Made by a program: the position numbers and the translations under genes | Assembly (NCBI GenBank): GCA_028293745.1 | Contig: JAQGOF010000098.1 | Span: 1 to 43,190, forward strand | DNA from: Gammaproteobacteria bacterium | Lineage (GTDB): Bacteria > Pseudomonadota > Gammaproteobacteria > Steroidobacterales > Steroidobacteraceae | Direction: 5' to 3' | DNA: 43,190 bases | Shown: one piece after another, positions 7,780 to 16,745 of the stretch | Layout of the letters: the number at the start of each line of letters is the position of its first letter | Numbering within the stretch: the stretch's first letter is position 1 | The notes under the pieces: model-generated | Told to the model about the DNA's origin: nothing | The model's database searches: none | The model's input: only the letters and a program-made list of their open reading frames with translations

Positions 7780-10278
7780 TCAGGCTGACCGGGTGGCCAG
7801 CTCGTCAGCGTGGTGCAGAAGATGTCCAAACGGGGCCACGCCGCCTGCCTGGCGCATCAGGAGCGCCAGCAGGTCCTCGGCGGTGCAGGGCTCGCCGAAT
7901 AGTTTGCCCTGCGCATTGTGACTTGCGTTCCGGCGCAGGAAGTCCAGGTGCCGCAATGACTCGACACCCTCGGCGACAACTTCCATTCCGAGGCTGCGTC
8001 CCATTTCTATGATGGTCTTCACGATCGTGGCGTCTCCAGCGTCCTCACTCACATCGCGCACGAAGGACTGGTCGATCTTCAAAGTGCCAATGGGAAACTG
8101 CTGCAGGGCCGAAAGAGACGAGTAGCCAGTGCCGAAGTCGTCGATCGACAGGTGCAGTCCCATTGCGTAGAGCTCGTCCAGCAGACGGACGGTGCGCTTG
8201 GCATCTGCCATCAGGGTTGTTTCCGTGATCTCCAGCTCGAAGGAGGTTGGGGAAACGGAGTGGCGGCGGAACACGGCCCGGCAGCGCAGGATGAAGCTGG
8301 CCTGGCGCAATTGTTTCAACGACAGGTTGAGCGAAACCCGCCCCGGGTTGGCCCCCTCGGTCTGCATGTTCCGGTAATCCATGCACACCCGGTTGAGTAC
8401 CCACTCGCCGATATCGAGGATGAGGTTCGATTCCTCCGCCAGCGGAATGAAAATCGCAGGCGGGATGTCACCATGGCCGGGCAGCCGCCAGCGCAACAGG
8501 GCTTCGGCACCGATGATGCGGCCGTTGCGCAGGTCGATCTTCGGCTGATAGCGGATCACCAGCTCGTCGCGCTCCACGGCGCGGCGCAGCTTGCTCTTCA
8601 ACATGAGGCGCTCGACCGCGGCCGCATTCATCTCGGGCGAGTAGAAGGCGAACGTGTTGCCGCCGTTCTGTTTCGAGTAGTACATCGCCGCATCGGCGTT
8701 GCGAATGAGGTCGATGACGTTTTCGGCATCGCGCGGGCAGAAGGCAACGCCGATGCTCGCAGTCAGAAAAACCTCGTGTTGATTCAGCTGAAACGCGCGG
8801 CTGACTTCGGTCAGGATGGAGCGGGCGAGGTGCGCGATCGGCCCGCGGTTGTCCGCGTCCGAGGGTAATCCGTCCACGAAAATGGCGAACTCATCGCCCG
8901 CCAGGCGGCCGACGACGGTGTCCTTCGGCAGGGCGCGCGTGAGCCGTTCTGCAAGCACCTCGAGCAGGCGGTCACCGGATCCATGGCCGAACGTGTCGTT
9001 GACCTCCTTGAAACGATCCATGTCCAGGTACAACAGGGCGACCACCTGGCCACTGCGCAGTCCCCGCGCAATCGTCTGCTGCAGCAGGTGCTGGAACTGC
9101 ATCCGGTTGGGAATCTTCGTGAGCGCATCGTAGCGGGCCAGGTAGCGGATGCGGCGCTCGGCGCGCTTGCGCTCGGTTATGTTGCGGGCGACGAAGATGT
9201 TGCCCTGGAACTGGGGATCGTCCGTTTCAATGCGCGAGCCGGTAAATGACACCGGAATCGTCTGGCCGCCACGAGTGCGGACGACGGTCTCTTTCGTCTC
9301 TTGAGTAGCCTGGAGGAGGTCGAAGCCTTCGCGCTCCCGCTCGTCCAGCACCGCCACGATGCTGCGCCCGAGGATCTCTTCTTCGGCATAGCCGAGGAGT
9401 TTGCAGGCGGCTGAGTTGGCTACTTTGACGACACCGTCGGGTGACGTGACGAACACGGCGTCCGTCATGCTGTTGAGTACGCTGTGCAGGTAGTTCTTGT
9501 TGACGGTCGACTGTCGCAGCCGCCCGCGCATCCGTTCGAGAGCCTGTTGCAGCTGCCCCAGCTCATCCCGCCGGCGGATGTCGACCGGCCGCGTGTAGTC
9601 GCCCTGCCCGATCCGGTCGGCACCTTTGATCAACGCGGCAATGGGCTGCTCCAGTTTACGTCCGGCGCGCCAGGCCAGAGCCGCCCCGAAGAGGCCGCCT
9701 GCAATGGCCAAACCTCCTGCCACCAACAATCCCCGCCGCACCTGGTCCGCCTCGGCAGCGGCAAGGCGGGCCGGCAAGCTGGCGGCGGCAACGGGATAGA
9801 CCTGCTCGACCGTGATAGTTACCTGTCCAAACGTCTTCGGCGTCTGCACCCCGGGAATGCTCTCGACCAGATCCCGCACGGGCTCGGTCACCTCGAACTC
9901 CAGGGCGCCCCGGTGCGCCCCCGAATGTGCAATCGGCCGCCTCCAGCGGTACAGGGCATTACCCTCGGGATCCGTCACTGTTATGGAGCTGACCGTCGAG
10001 TCGTCAGCGAAGGGTTGCAGGCGCCGCGCAATTGCGGCCGTGTCCCGGGTCCGCACCGCGCTCGAGACCGCATCTGCCGCATGGGTGGCGGTGGCGGCAA
10101 CGCGCGCGCGTAGCTCAACCGCAACACGATCGCGCGCTGTATTTTCAGCGACAGTGCCAAGGAGTCGCGTGCCAACATCATGTTGCCAGGCGAGCACGCC
10201 CGTGACCACCGCGACGGCGAGCACCACGACCAGGAAGGCCGCGCCCGCATATTTCAACTTGAGGCTGACCGCTGTCAC
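7780..10278 (-). CDS. Membrane sensor with HAMP, PAS, GGDEF and EAL domains
   Basis: This is a cyclic-di-GMP turnover protein of 832 residues. A transmembrane helix near the N-terminus (about 10-30) and another at about 185-205 bracket a periplasmic sensor region. HAMP follows at about 205-255 (RRDELGQLQQALERM). PAS is at about 265-370 (LNSMTDAVFVTSPDG). GGDEF carries RLAGDEFAIFV; AGDEF is a variant compatible with diguanylate cyclase activity. EAL has EALLRW, LNLS, EITET, SIDDFGTGYSSL, KIDQSF and AEGVES, so all phosphodiesterase metal and catalytic positions look intact. The net activity cannot be read from sequence. It is divergent from the M15 peptidase gene. Confidence 0.93.
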   Translation of the reverse strand: MTAVSLKLKYAGAAFLVVVLAVAVVTGVLAWQHDVGTRLLGTVAENTARDRVAVELRARVAATATHAADAVSSAVRTRDTAAIARRLQPFADDSTVSSITVTDPEGNALYRWRRPIAHSGAHRGALEFEVTEPVRDLVESIPGVQTPKTFGQVTITVEQVYPVAAASLPARLAAAEADQVRRGLLVAGGLAIAGGLFGAALAWRAGRKLEQPIAALIKGADRIGQGDYTRPVDIRRRDELGQLQQALERMRGRLRQSTVNKNYLHSVLNSMTDAVFVTSPDGVVKVANSAACKLLGYAEEEILGRSIVAVLDEREREGFDLLQATQETKETVVRTRGGQTIPVSFTGSRIETDDPQFQGNIFVARNITERKRAERRIRYLARYDALTKIPNRMQFQHLLQQTIARGLRSGQVVALLYLDMDRFKEVNDTFGHGSGDRLLEVLAERLTRALPKDTVVGRLAGDEFAIFVDGLPSDADNRGPIAHLARSILTEVSRAFQLNQHEVFLTASIGVAFCPRDAENVIDLIRNADAAMYYSKQNGGNTFAFYSPEMNAAAVERLMLKSKLRRAVERDELVIRYQPKIDLRNGRIIGAEALLRWRLPGHGDIPPAIFIPLAEESNLILDIGEWVLNRVCMDYRNMQTEGANPGRVSLNLSLKQLRQASFILRCRAVFRRHSVSPTSFELEITETTLMADAKRTVRLLDELYAMGLHLSIDDFGTGYSSLSALQQFPIGTLKIDQSFVRDVSEDAGDATIVKTIIEMGRSLGMEVVAEGVESLRHLDFLRRNASHNAQGKLFGEPCTAEDLLALLMRQAGGVAPFGHLLHHADELATRSA

Positions 10279-10423
10279 ATCTATTCCGGCAGCATTTCCA
10301 AGATTTTCCCCATGACCTTATGATTTCCTCGCGGAGTTTACCCGCCGCCCGTGCCTCGGGCTACCCGCATCGCGGCACGATTCGAGGATCAATCGCGCCG
10401 ACAGCTGTATAGGAGACTGTCCG

Positions 10424-11137
10424 ATGGCCGGTATCTCAGGTCATGCAACGCATGCGTCGCACCTAAATCTACTGGAGGTGACGGGGCGGGCTGCCACTCA
10501 TGTCCGCGATGTCGCCGATCCAAGGTGTGTACTGCACGTACGCGCTGCGGAGGGCCTCATCGCCATGCGTAATGCGGCCCGCACGGATGGAATAGACCTG
10601 GATGTCGTGTCGGGGTTCCGGGATTTCAACCGTCAGCTTGCCATCTGGAGCGCTAAATTCAACGGCTCACGAGCGCTGCTGGATGCATCCGGATCCGAAA
10701 TAAACCGTGCCGATTTATATGAATCTGCATTGATCGACGCCATCCTGACCTGGTCGGCGCTTCCCGGCGCCAGCCGGCATCACTGGGGCAGTGAAATCGA
10801 TGTGATCGACGCGGCGGCCCTGCCGGCGGGCCGCCAGCCTCAGTTGCACCAGGCGCAGTTCGCCAGCGGAGGCTGTTTCGAGCGCCTGAACGGCTGGCTC
10901 GATTCCAACATGCGGCAGTTCGGGTTCTTCCGCCCGTACGCGACCTTCCAGGGTGGTGTACAACCCGAGCCCTGGCACCTGAGCTACGCAGCGGTGTCGG
11001 TGCCCGCGCTCGAAGTATTGAGTCTGGAGGTGTTGGCAGAGGCGCTCGAAGGCGCCGACATGCCAGGCAAACAAACAGTGTTGGCCCGGCTGCCGGAGTT
11101 GTACCACCGGTACGTTCTGGCAGTTGATGAGATCTGA
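10424..11137 (+). CDS. M15 family D-Ala-D-Ala carboxypeptidase-like protein
   Basis: This is a zinc peptidase of the M15B/VanY-type fold, 237 residues. The active-site pattern is visible: SGFRDFNRQ, then SRHHWGSEID (H119 and D126) and EPWHLSY (H185), giving the His/Asp/His zinc ligands. Such enzymes trim D-Ala from peptidoglycan stem peptides or act as L,D/D,D-carboxypeptidases. AGGAGA at 10411-10416, 7 bases before the ATG, supports this start. I see no signal peptide, so it may act in the cytoplasm on recycled muropeptides, or export may be unconventional. It ends 4 bases before the convergent HD-domain gene. Confidence 0.87.
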   Translation: MAGISGHATHASHLNLLEVTGRAATHVRDVADPRCVLHVRAAEGLIAMRNAARTDGIDLDVVSGFRDFNRQLAIWSAKFNGSRALLDASGSEINRADLYESALIDAILTWSALPGASRHHWGSEIDVIDAAALPAGRQPQLHQAQFASGGCFERLNGWLDSNMRQFGFFRPYATFQGGVQPEPWHLSYAAVSVPALEVLSLEVLAEALEGADMPGKQTVLARLPELYHRYVLAVDEI

Positions 11138-11141
11138 GGGG

Positions 11142-12155
11142 CTAGCGGACGTCGTGCTTGGAAGCCCAGACCCGCTTGATATACCCGAGCATCAGCCCCC
11201 TCATCGTGGACATCGGGTCGGCTGAAGCTGCAAAGATCGGCGGATTACGCCGCAGCAGCCGCCAGTTCTCACTGCGCAGGATCTGCCGCAGGTAGTCCAC
11301 GTTCCGATCAATCGCCTCGATGTACGGGTTGCGCCCGTTATAGAGGATCTCGAGGTTTTTGTAGGCGGAGTGAAACTCGCCATCGAGCCGCTTCGCCCGC
11401 ACCTCGGCGACGAACTCCGGCGTCTGGCGCAGCAGGTCGAGCCCGGAAGCGTATTTCACCTCGCGCCCGCCGTTGGCAGCCATCGGCAGGGCGACCCCCC
11501 CCAGCACGAATTCGGCATACAGGCGGTCACGGCACTTCTCGAGATAACAGCGGTCGGCCATCTGGGCAATCATGTCGGCCGTGCCGAGCAGGTGTCCCAC
11601 CTTGATATCGCGCGGGTCAGTCACCTTGATCCGCGCGAACGGCACTTCGTAGCCCGTGAAATGAATGATCTCGGTGGCAACCGGTACCGCGTGCGCAAGG
11701 CCGATGACCGGGAGGTATTCCTCGAGGAAGCGCGCGCCACGTGACACGTGGTTGCGCGTGAATTCGGCGCCGTTGTGGATTTCCCGATCGTCCAGGCGAC
11801 GCAGGTAGCCCACGTCATGAAACAGACCGGTGAGCAGCCCGAGCAGGGCGCGGTCGCCGCCGAGGCGGCTTTTCTCATCATGCTGCCGCTCGTAACCGAC
11901 GAGCAGGCGCGCGAGAGCCAGGGTGATATCGAGCGTATGTTGTCGATCGTGATAGACCGTGTCGACACCCATGTAGCCTGGGACGTCACCGGCGAAGAGC
12001 CGCTCGAAGTGCTGAAAGGCATCTTCCAGCGGCTTGAGGGACAGTGCAGGCCAGGTCGGCTGGAAGAGCGTCCTGATCGCGGCGAGCACCGCCTCGGGAG
12101 AGCTCACCTGGACGGTGTTGGTCACATCAAAATCGCTGCGCCGAACGCTTCTCAT
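11142..12155 (-). CDS. HD-domain protein, putative metal-dependent phosphohydrolase
   Basis: This is a 337-residue protein with an HD-type core. H73 follows HDRQ, and FHDVGYLRR carries the H113-D114 pair. IHNGAEFTRNH and the IHFTGYE segment supply further candidate metal ligands. The HD superfamily hydrolyses phosphoesters such as cyclic nucleotides, but the spacing does not let me name a substrate. Cyclic-di-GMP is possible given the GGDEF/EAL neighbour, but HD-GYP hallmarks are not evident. It is cytoplasmic by sequence. The 227-bp upstream region holds inverted repeats listed separately. Confidence 0.75.
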   Translation of the reverse strand: MRSVRRSDFDVTNTVQVSSPEAVLAAIRTLFQPTWPALSLKPLEDAFQHFERLFAGDVPGYMGVDTVYHDRQHTLDITLALARLLVGYERQHDEKSRLGGDRALLGLLTGLFHDVGYLRRLDDREIHNGAEFTRNHVSRGARFLEEYLPVIGLAHAVPVATEIIHFTGYEVPFARIKVTDPRDIKVGHLLGTADMIAQMADRCYLEKCRDRLYAEFVLGGVALPMAANGGREVKYASGLDLLRQTPEFVAEVRAKRLDGEFHSAYKNLEILYNGRNPYIEAIDRNVDYLRQILRSENWRLLRRNPPIFAASADPMSTMRGLMLGYIKRVWASKHDVR

Positions 12156-12223
12156 TTCACTGTTGTCCGCGCGGCCACGTGCGCCGTCCCCAGGTCGAAC
12201 TTCGATCCTCGGCAGTCTAGGCC

Positions 12224-12253
12224 ACCCCTTGAGGGTAGTACCAGCGACCTACC
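12224..12253 (-). promoter_or_regulatory. Palindromes upstream of the HD-domain gene
   Basis: ACCC-CTTGA-GGGT (12224-12236) and GGTAG-N10-CTACC (12234-12253) are overlapping inverted repeats. On the minus strand a TAGACT hexamer resembling a -10 box lies just downstream at 12215-12220, and the palindromes fall where a -35 box would be. I see no good -35. This layout suggests an activator or repressor site for the HD gene, but no regulator is identified. Confidence 0.3.
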
Positions 12254-12382
12254 GCACAGTTTTGAGGTATGCGCGGGCGCCGGTTGGGGGTGGCCATGCA
12301 ACTACATGATCCGGCACAGGATCTGACTTCGCCCTATTGCTGCGCTTGCGCGGCCTATGTCAAAGCGGGCGGCAGGCGTTTG

Positions 12383-13099
12383 TCAGTAGATGCGCAGTCC
12401 GCCGTACTTCTGGCGGATGCGCCGGTCGAGCGTTTTCCAGCCCAGCACGAAGCCTGCAAGCAACATCACGAAAGAGGTCCCGAGCACCAGCGGCCACGGA
12501 GTTTGCCCGGGGCGGTCGGGTGAGCGCAGGAACACGGTTTCCCGTATCGGTGTGGACCCACCGGATATGGCGTCAGAAACCGCAGGCGGGATGGTTTCTG
12601 TTGGGAGAGTGTTGGGCGCTGGTGTTCCCGCGGCTGCCGGTCCGGGTGTCGGCGCAGGTGTGGGGCTGGGTGCCGAAGCAACATTGTGGGCCGCTCGGGC
12701 GGCTGCCAGCTGTGACTCGAGACGGGTCATGTCCTGTTTGAGCTTTTCCCCTTCCTGTTTCAGGTTCTCAACCTCGGCCGTGCGCTCGGTGAGCCGGTTC
12801 TGAAGGGGCTCTTCTGCAGACAGATAGGAGGCTTTGATCCAACCTTCCGTGCCGCTTGGGAGCCGGACGTGCGCTTCGTCGCCCTCGCGCTCCAGCAGCT
12901 CGAGCTTGTCGCCGCTTTTGACCTGGCCGATGCGTTCGCCTTCCGGTCCGGGCGCGCTCGCGAGGCTGACGACCAACTGCTCGACGACGTATACCGGCTC
13001 GGCGTTTACCGCCGACGCAGCCAGAACCAGCGCCGTCAGCCAGAGCGAAGCCCTCCCCAGAGCGAAGCTCCCGCCAGAGCGAAGCTCTGGGAGGGTCAT
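12383..13099 (-). CDS. SH3-domain membrane protein, TIGR04211 / YgiM-like
   Basis: This is a 238-residue protein with a bacterial SH3 domain at about residues 40-95 (VSLASAPG, IGQVKSGDKLELLE, GTEGWIKASYLS). A coiled coil follows (about 97-135), then a Pro/Ala/Thr-rich linker and a C-terminal transmembrane helix (PLVLGTSFVMLLAGFVLG) ending in a short basic tail. This matches the YgiM-type family, in which the SH3 part is periplasmic. The signal segment WLTALVLAASAVNA is preceded by about 17 residues encoded by a repeated DNA unit, so that extension is repeat-derived. The ATG overlaps the prlC stop (ATGA), implying coupled translation. Confidence 0.87.
   Translation of the reverse strand: MTLPELRSGGSFALGRASLWLTALVLAASAVNAEPVYVVEQLVVSLASAPGPEGERIGQVKSGDKLELLEREGDEAHVRLPSGTEGWIKASYLSAEEPLQNRLTERTAEVENLKQEGEKLKQDMTRLESQLAAARAAHNVASAPSPTPAPTPGPAAAGTPAPNTLPTETIPPAVSDAISGGSTPIRETVFLRSPDRPGQTPWPLVLGTSFVMLLAGFVLGWKTLDRRIRQKYGGLRIY
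13040..13090. repeat. Three tandem 17-bp copies of a palindromic unit inside a coding start
   Basis: The core AGAGCGAAGC occurs at 13042-13051, 13059-13068 and 13076-13085, exactly 17 bases apart. The last copy, CCAGAGC-GAA-GCTCTGG (13074-13090), is a perfect 7-bp hairpin. Because 17 is not a multiple of 3, each copy is read in a different frame at the start of the SH3-domain gene. Confidence 0.8.
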
Positions 13100-15174
13100 G
13101 CGGCCAGTTCGCCGGGTGCGAGGATTCCGTGCTGTTTCAGCAACGCGCGGACATCAGGCCGGCGGCCCCGAAACTCGATGAAGGCATCGAGCGCGTCGCG
13201 GCTGCCACCCCGGGTCAGGATCGCATCCAGGAAACGGTGGGCGGTTTTGCTGTCGAACACGCCGTTTTCCTCAAACGCGGCGAAGGCATCGGCCGCGAGC
13301 ACCTCGGCCCACTTGTAACTGTAGTAGCCGGCGGCGTAACCGCCCGCGAAGATATGCCCGAAGCTGTTCGGGAATCGATTCCACTCCGGTACGGGAACGA
13401 CAGCGACCTCGCTGCGCACCTCGCGCAGCATCTCCATCACGCGAGCGCCTTTGGCGGGGTCGTACTCGGCGTGCAGGCGGAAATCGAATAGTGCGAATTC
13501 GAGCTGCCGCATCATCTGCAGTCCGGCGTGAAAGCTGCGGGTTGCGATGAGACGCGCCTGAGTTTCCGGTGGGAGCGGGACCTTGGTCTCGACGTGACTC
13601 GAGATCCGCCGCAAAACGTCCGGGTGCCACGCGTAGTTCTCGAGGAATTGGCTCGGTAGCTCCACTGCGTCCCAGGACACTCCGTTGATGCCCGCGATGC
13701 TCGGGTAGTCCACGCGTGTGAGCAGATGGTGCAGTCCATGGCCAAACTCGTGGAAGAGTGTGAGCACGTCGTCGTGGGTCAGCAGTGCCGGTCGGTCCCC
13801 ACTGGGCGGCAGAAAATTGCACACGAGATATGCAACCGGCAGTGCGGACCCGGAATTCAAGCGCTTGCGGCCGACGCACTCGTCCATCCATGCGCCACTG
13901 CGCTTGTTGGAGCGCGCGTAAGCATCGAGATAAAAGCTGCCGATGGGCTGGCCGTCGGCAGCCTGGATTTCGAAGAAGCGTACGTCAGGGTGCCAGACAG
14001 GTACGTCCTGCCGCTCCGTGATGCGTATTCCGAAAAGCCGTGTTGCTACTTCGAAGAGCCCTGTGAGCACGTGCGGCATCGGAAAATACGGCCGCATCTC
14101 TTCCTGGGAGACCGAATAGCGGCTGCGTTGCAACCGCTCGGCATAGAAACCCACATCCCAGGCCGCGAGCTTGCGCCCCGCGAACGACTCGAGATCCTCA
14201 AACTCTTTCAGTGCGGCTGCACGTGCCGTCCGTGCCATCTCGAGCAGGAACTCCATGACCTCATGGACACTATGCGCCATGCGGGTGGAGAGGGCGTATT
14301 CGGCGTAGCTTGTGAATTCCAGCAGCCGCGCCGCTTCGTGGCGCAGGCGCAGGATGTCTGCCATCACGCCTGAGTTGTCCCAACGACCGGCATTCGGCCC
14401 TTGATCGGATGCTCGTGTCGCCCACGCCTCATAGAACGCACGCCTCAGAGTTTCCGACTCTGCGTCTGTAACAACAGCAACGTATGTGGGTTGATCCAAC
14501 GTCAGAATCCAACCCTCAACGCGCTGCTCGTGGCCACGCTTGCGAGCCTGTTCAATCAGCGTGGAATTCAGGCCGCGCAGCTCCGATTCGTCGCAGATGT
14601 GATAACTCCAGCCGTTGGTCGCGTCGAGCACATTCTCCTCGAACTTCGCTTGTAGCTGCGTCAGCTCGAGCATCACGTTCTTGAAGCGCTCTTTGCGCTC
14701 AGCGTCCAGTCCAACACCGGCGAGGCGGAAATCACGCAGCGCGTGATCGATCAATTGCTTCTGCACGGGCCCCAGGGCAGCGCTCTCCTGCTCGGCGATC
14801 GTCCGATAGGCGCGATACAGGGGCTCGCTCTGGGCGAGGTCTGTCTGATAAGCGGATAAAAGCGGCAGGCAGGCGTTGTAGCCGCTCCGGAGCGCGTCGG
14901 AATTCAGTACCGCGTTCAGATGGCTGACGGGTGACCACGTTCGTGAGACACGATGCTGCAGCTCCTCCAGCGGCTCGATCACAGTGGCGAATGTAGGCCG
15001 TTCGAGCGCCGCGAGCTGCTCGATCCGGGCACGGCTACGCTCAAGCAATTCCCGAACGCCGGGCTCGACGTGTTCCGGACGAATGCGCGCGAAGGGAGGC
15101 AGGGGCTCGTGGCCCAGGAGGGGGTTTTCCATGCGGGTCTCAGGAGTGGGTCTTGGCAGTGGGGCCTTGGGCAT
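13096..15174 (-). CDS. prlC: Oligopeptidase A (M3 family metallopeptidase)
   Basis: This is a cytoplasmic zinc endopeptidase that degrades short peptides, including cleaved signal peptides, 692 residues in the longest form. The zinc motif HEFGH is present in FHEFGHGLHHLLT at about residues 476-490. The third ligand lies in the downstream WDAVELPSQF segment. The C-terminal motifs around HAGLQMMRQLEFALFD and FGHIFAGGYAAGYYSYKWAE are standard for the family. An internal ATG at 15132 (MENPLLGHEPLPPF) is the more conserved-looking start; the first 14 residues are Pro-rich and doubtful. Gene order near gor and rlmJ recalls the E. coli prlC-rlmJ-gor region. Confidence 0.95.
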   Translation of the reverse strand: MPKAPLPRPTPETRMENPLLGHEPLPPFARIRPEHVEPGVRELLERSRARIEQLAALERPTFATVIEPLEELQHRVSRTWSPVSHLNAVLNSDALRSGYNACLPLLSAYQTDLAQSEPLYRAYRTIAEQESAALGPVQKQLIDHALRDFRLAGVGLDAERKERFKNVMLELTQLQAKFEENVLDATNGWSYHICDESELRGLNSTLIEQARKRGHEQRVEGWILTLDQPTYVAVVTDAESETLRRAFYEAWATRASDQGPNAGRWDNSGVMADILRLRHEAARLLEFTSYAEYALSTRMAHSVHEVMEFLLEMARTARAAALKEFEDLESFAGRKLAAWDVGFYAERLQRSRYSVSQEEMRPYFPMPHVLTGLFEVATRLFGIRITERQDVPVWHPDVRFFEIQAADGQPIGSFYLDAYARSNKRSGAWMDECVGRKRLNSGSALPVAYLVCNFLPPSGDRPALLTHDDVLTLFHEFGHGLHHLLTRVDYPSIAGINGVSWDAVELPSQFLENYAWHPDVLRRISSHVETKVPLPPETQARLIATRSFHAGLQMMRQLEFALFDFRLHAEYDPAKGARVMEMLREVRSEVAVVPVPEWNRFPNSFGHIFAGGYAAGYYSYKWAEVLAADAFAAFEENGVFDSKTAHRFLDAILTRGGSRDALDAFIEFRGRRPDVRALLKQHGILAPGELAA

Positions 15175-15303
15175 TGTACCGGGCCCCGCGGAATTGGGCC
15201 GTGTTGCTCAGCTGTGGGTGCGCGCTGGTGGCATAAAGGCCCAATCTCCTGAGTGGTTTCGGCTTAACTGGGGAGATCGGGCAGCCCGAACGAGGGATGG
15301 GCA

Positions 15304-15355
15304 GGGCGCCTCGGCGCCCCATGTAATATTCCTTGGGGGTCGCGCTTCGCGACCC
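15304..15355. repeat. Two-hairpin intergenic element, copy 1
   Basis: GGGCGCC-TC-GGCGCCC (15304-15319) is followed after 17 bases by GGGTCGCG-CTT-CGCGACCC (15337-15355). Both stems are perfect. The element lies between the divergent prlC and gor genes. A related pair is at 22881-22933. Confidence 0.6.
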
Positions 15356-15389
15356 GTGGACAGTTGCGCGCAGCGCATGAGAATCAGAT

Positions 15390-16745
15390 ATGGCGGACCA
15401 GTTCGATTTCGTGGTCATTGGCGCCGGCAGCGGCGGTCTTGCAGCGGCGCAGCGCGCGGCCGAATACGGTGCCAAGGTGGCCATTGTGGAATCCGGGCTG
15501 CTCGGAGGCACCTGCGTCAATGTCGGCTGCGTACCCAAGAAGGTTATGTGGAATGCCGCGGACATCGCGGACGGTCTCGAGGATGCGGCGGAGTATGGCT
15601 TTCGTCTTGTAGCGGGCGAGCCGCATGACTGGCCGCTCCTCAAGAGCAAGCGCGACGCTTACGTGGCGCGACTCAATGGGATCTACGCGAGCAACCTCGC
15701 CAAGCGCCACATAGAAGTCGTGCAGGGCAGGGCGAGCTTCGTCAATGGACGCACTGTCGAGGTCGCGGGTCGAACGTTGACCGCACCACACATCCTCATC
15801 GCGGTGGGCGGCCGCCCCATGCTGCCGGATATCCCAGGGGCGGAACTCGGCATCACCTCGGACGAATTCTTTGAGCTCGAGAAGCGGCCCGATCGGGTCG
15901 CCGTAGTGGGCAGCGGCTATATCGCAGTCGAGTTGACCAGCATCTTTGCCGGCTTGGGGGCGAAAGCAACTCTCGTGCTGCGCGGACACAAGGCTCTCAA
16001 GGACTTCGATTCCATGCTCGGCGAGGCCATGCTGAAAATCATGCGCGACGAGGGCATCGAGGTCGCGACCAACGCCTGGCCCTTCGCGTTGGAGCGGACG
16101 TCAACCGGCGCACTGGATCTGGAGGTTCGTGATGGCCGGAAATTGACGCCGTTCGATGCGGTTGTCTGGGCGATTGGACGAGTCCCTGCTGTTGAAGACC
16201 TCGGCCTGGAGCGCGCGGGCGTAGCGCTCGACGCTTACGGATTCATCATGACGGACAAGTATCAAGTCACGAGCGCAGAGGGCATCTACGCCGTCGGCGA
16301 TGTGACGGGCCGTGCCCAACTCACGCCGGTGGCGATTGCCGCGGGCCGGCGGCTGAGCGATCGGTTGTTTGGCGGCCAGCCCGACCGTTACCTCGACTAC
16401 GACAACGTCCCGACAGTGGTGTTTGGACATCCGCCGATCGGAACAGTGGGACTCACTGAAGAGGCTGCGCGGGCAAAGTATGGTGACGAAGAAGTGACCG
16501 TATTCCGGTCAGGATTCGTTCCGATGTATCACGCGCTCACGACTAGGAAGCCGCGCACCGATATGAAATTGGTGACCGTCGGGCCGGAGAAGCGCGTGGT
16601 CGGAGTGCATGTGATCGGTCCGGGCGCGGACGAGATGATGCAGGGATTTGCAGTCGCAGTGCGCATGGGCGCGACCAAGCGAGACTTTGACGACACTGTG
16701 GCCATCCATCCGACCAGCGCGGAAGAGCTCGTCACGATGCGCTGA
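15390..16745 (+). CDS. gorA: Glutathione-disulfide reductase
   Basis: This is the flavoenzyme reducing oxidised glutathione with NADPH, 451 residues, cytoplasmic. The FAD-binding motif [10 protein letters not shown] is near residue 11. The redox-active pair C42/C47 is in [13 protein letters not shown]. The NADPH-binding Rossmann motif [17 protein letters not shown] is followed by [11 protein letters not shown], with an Arg suited to binding the NADPH 2'-phosphate. The C-terminal [11 protein letters not shown] supplies the catalytic His. The length fits the E. coli enzyme (450). It converges on aroE with a 14-bp overlap. Confidence 0.95.
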   Translation: MADQFDFVVIGAGSGGLAAAQRAAEYGAKVAIVESGLLGGTCVNVGCVPKKVMWNAADIADGLEDAAEYGFRLVAGEPHDWPLLKSKRDAYVARLNGIYASNLAKRHIEVVQGRASFVNGRTVEVAGRTLTAPHILIAVGGRPMLPDIPGAELGITSDEFFELEKRPDRVAVVGSGYIAVELTSIFAGLGAKATLVLRGHKALKDFDSMLGEAMLKIMRDEGIEVATNAWPFALERTSTGALDLEVRDGRKLTPFDAVVWAIGRVPAVEDLGLERAGVALDAYGFIMTDKYQVTSAEGIYAVGDVTGRAQLTPVAIAAGRRLSDRLFGGQPDRYLDYDNVPTVVFGHPPIGTVGLTEEAARAKYGDEEVTVFRSGFVPMYHALTTRKPRTDMKLVTVGPEKRVVGVHVIGPGADEMMQGFAVAVRMGATKRDFDDTVAIHPTSAEELVTMR

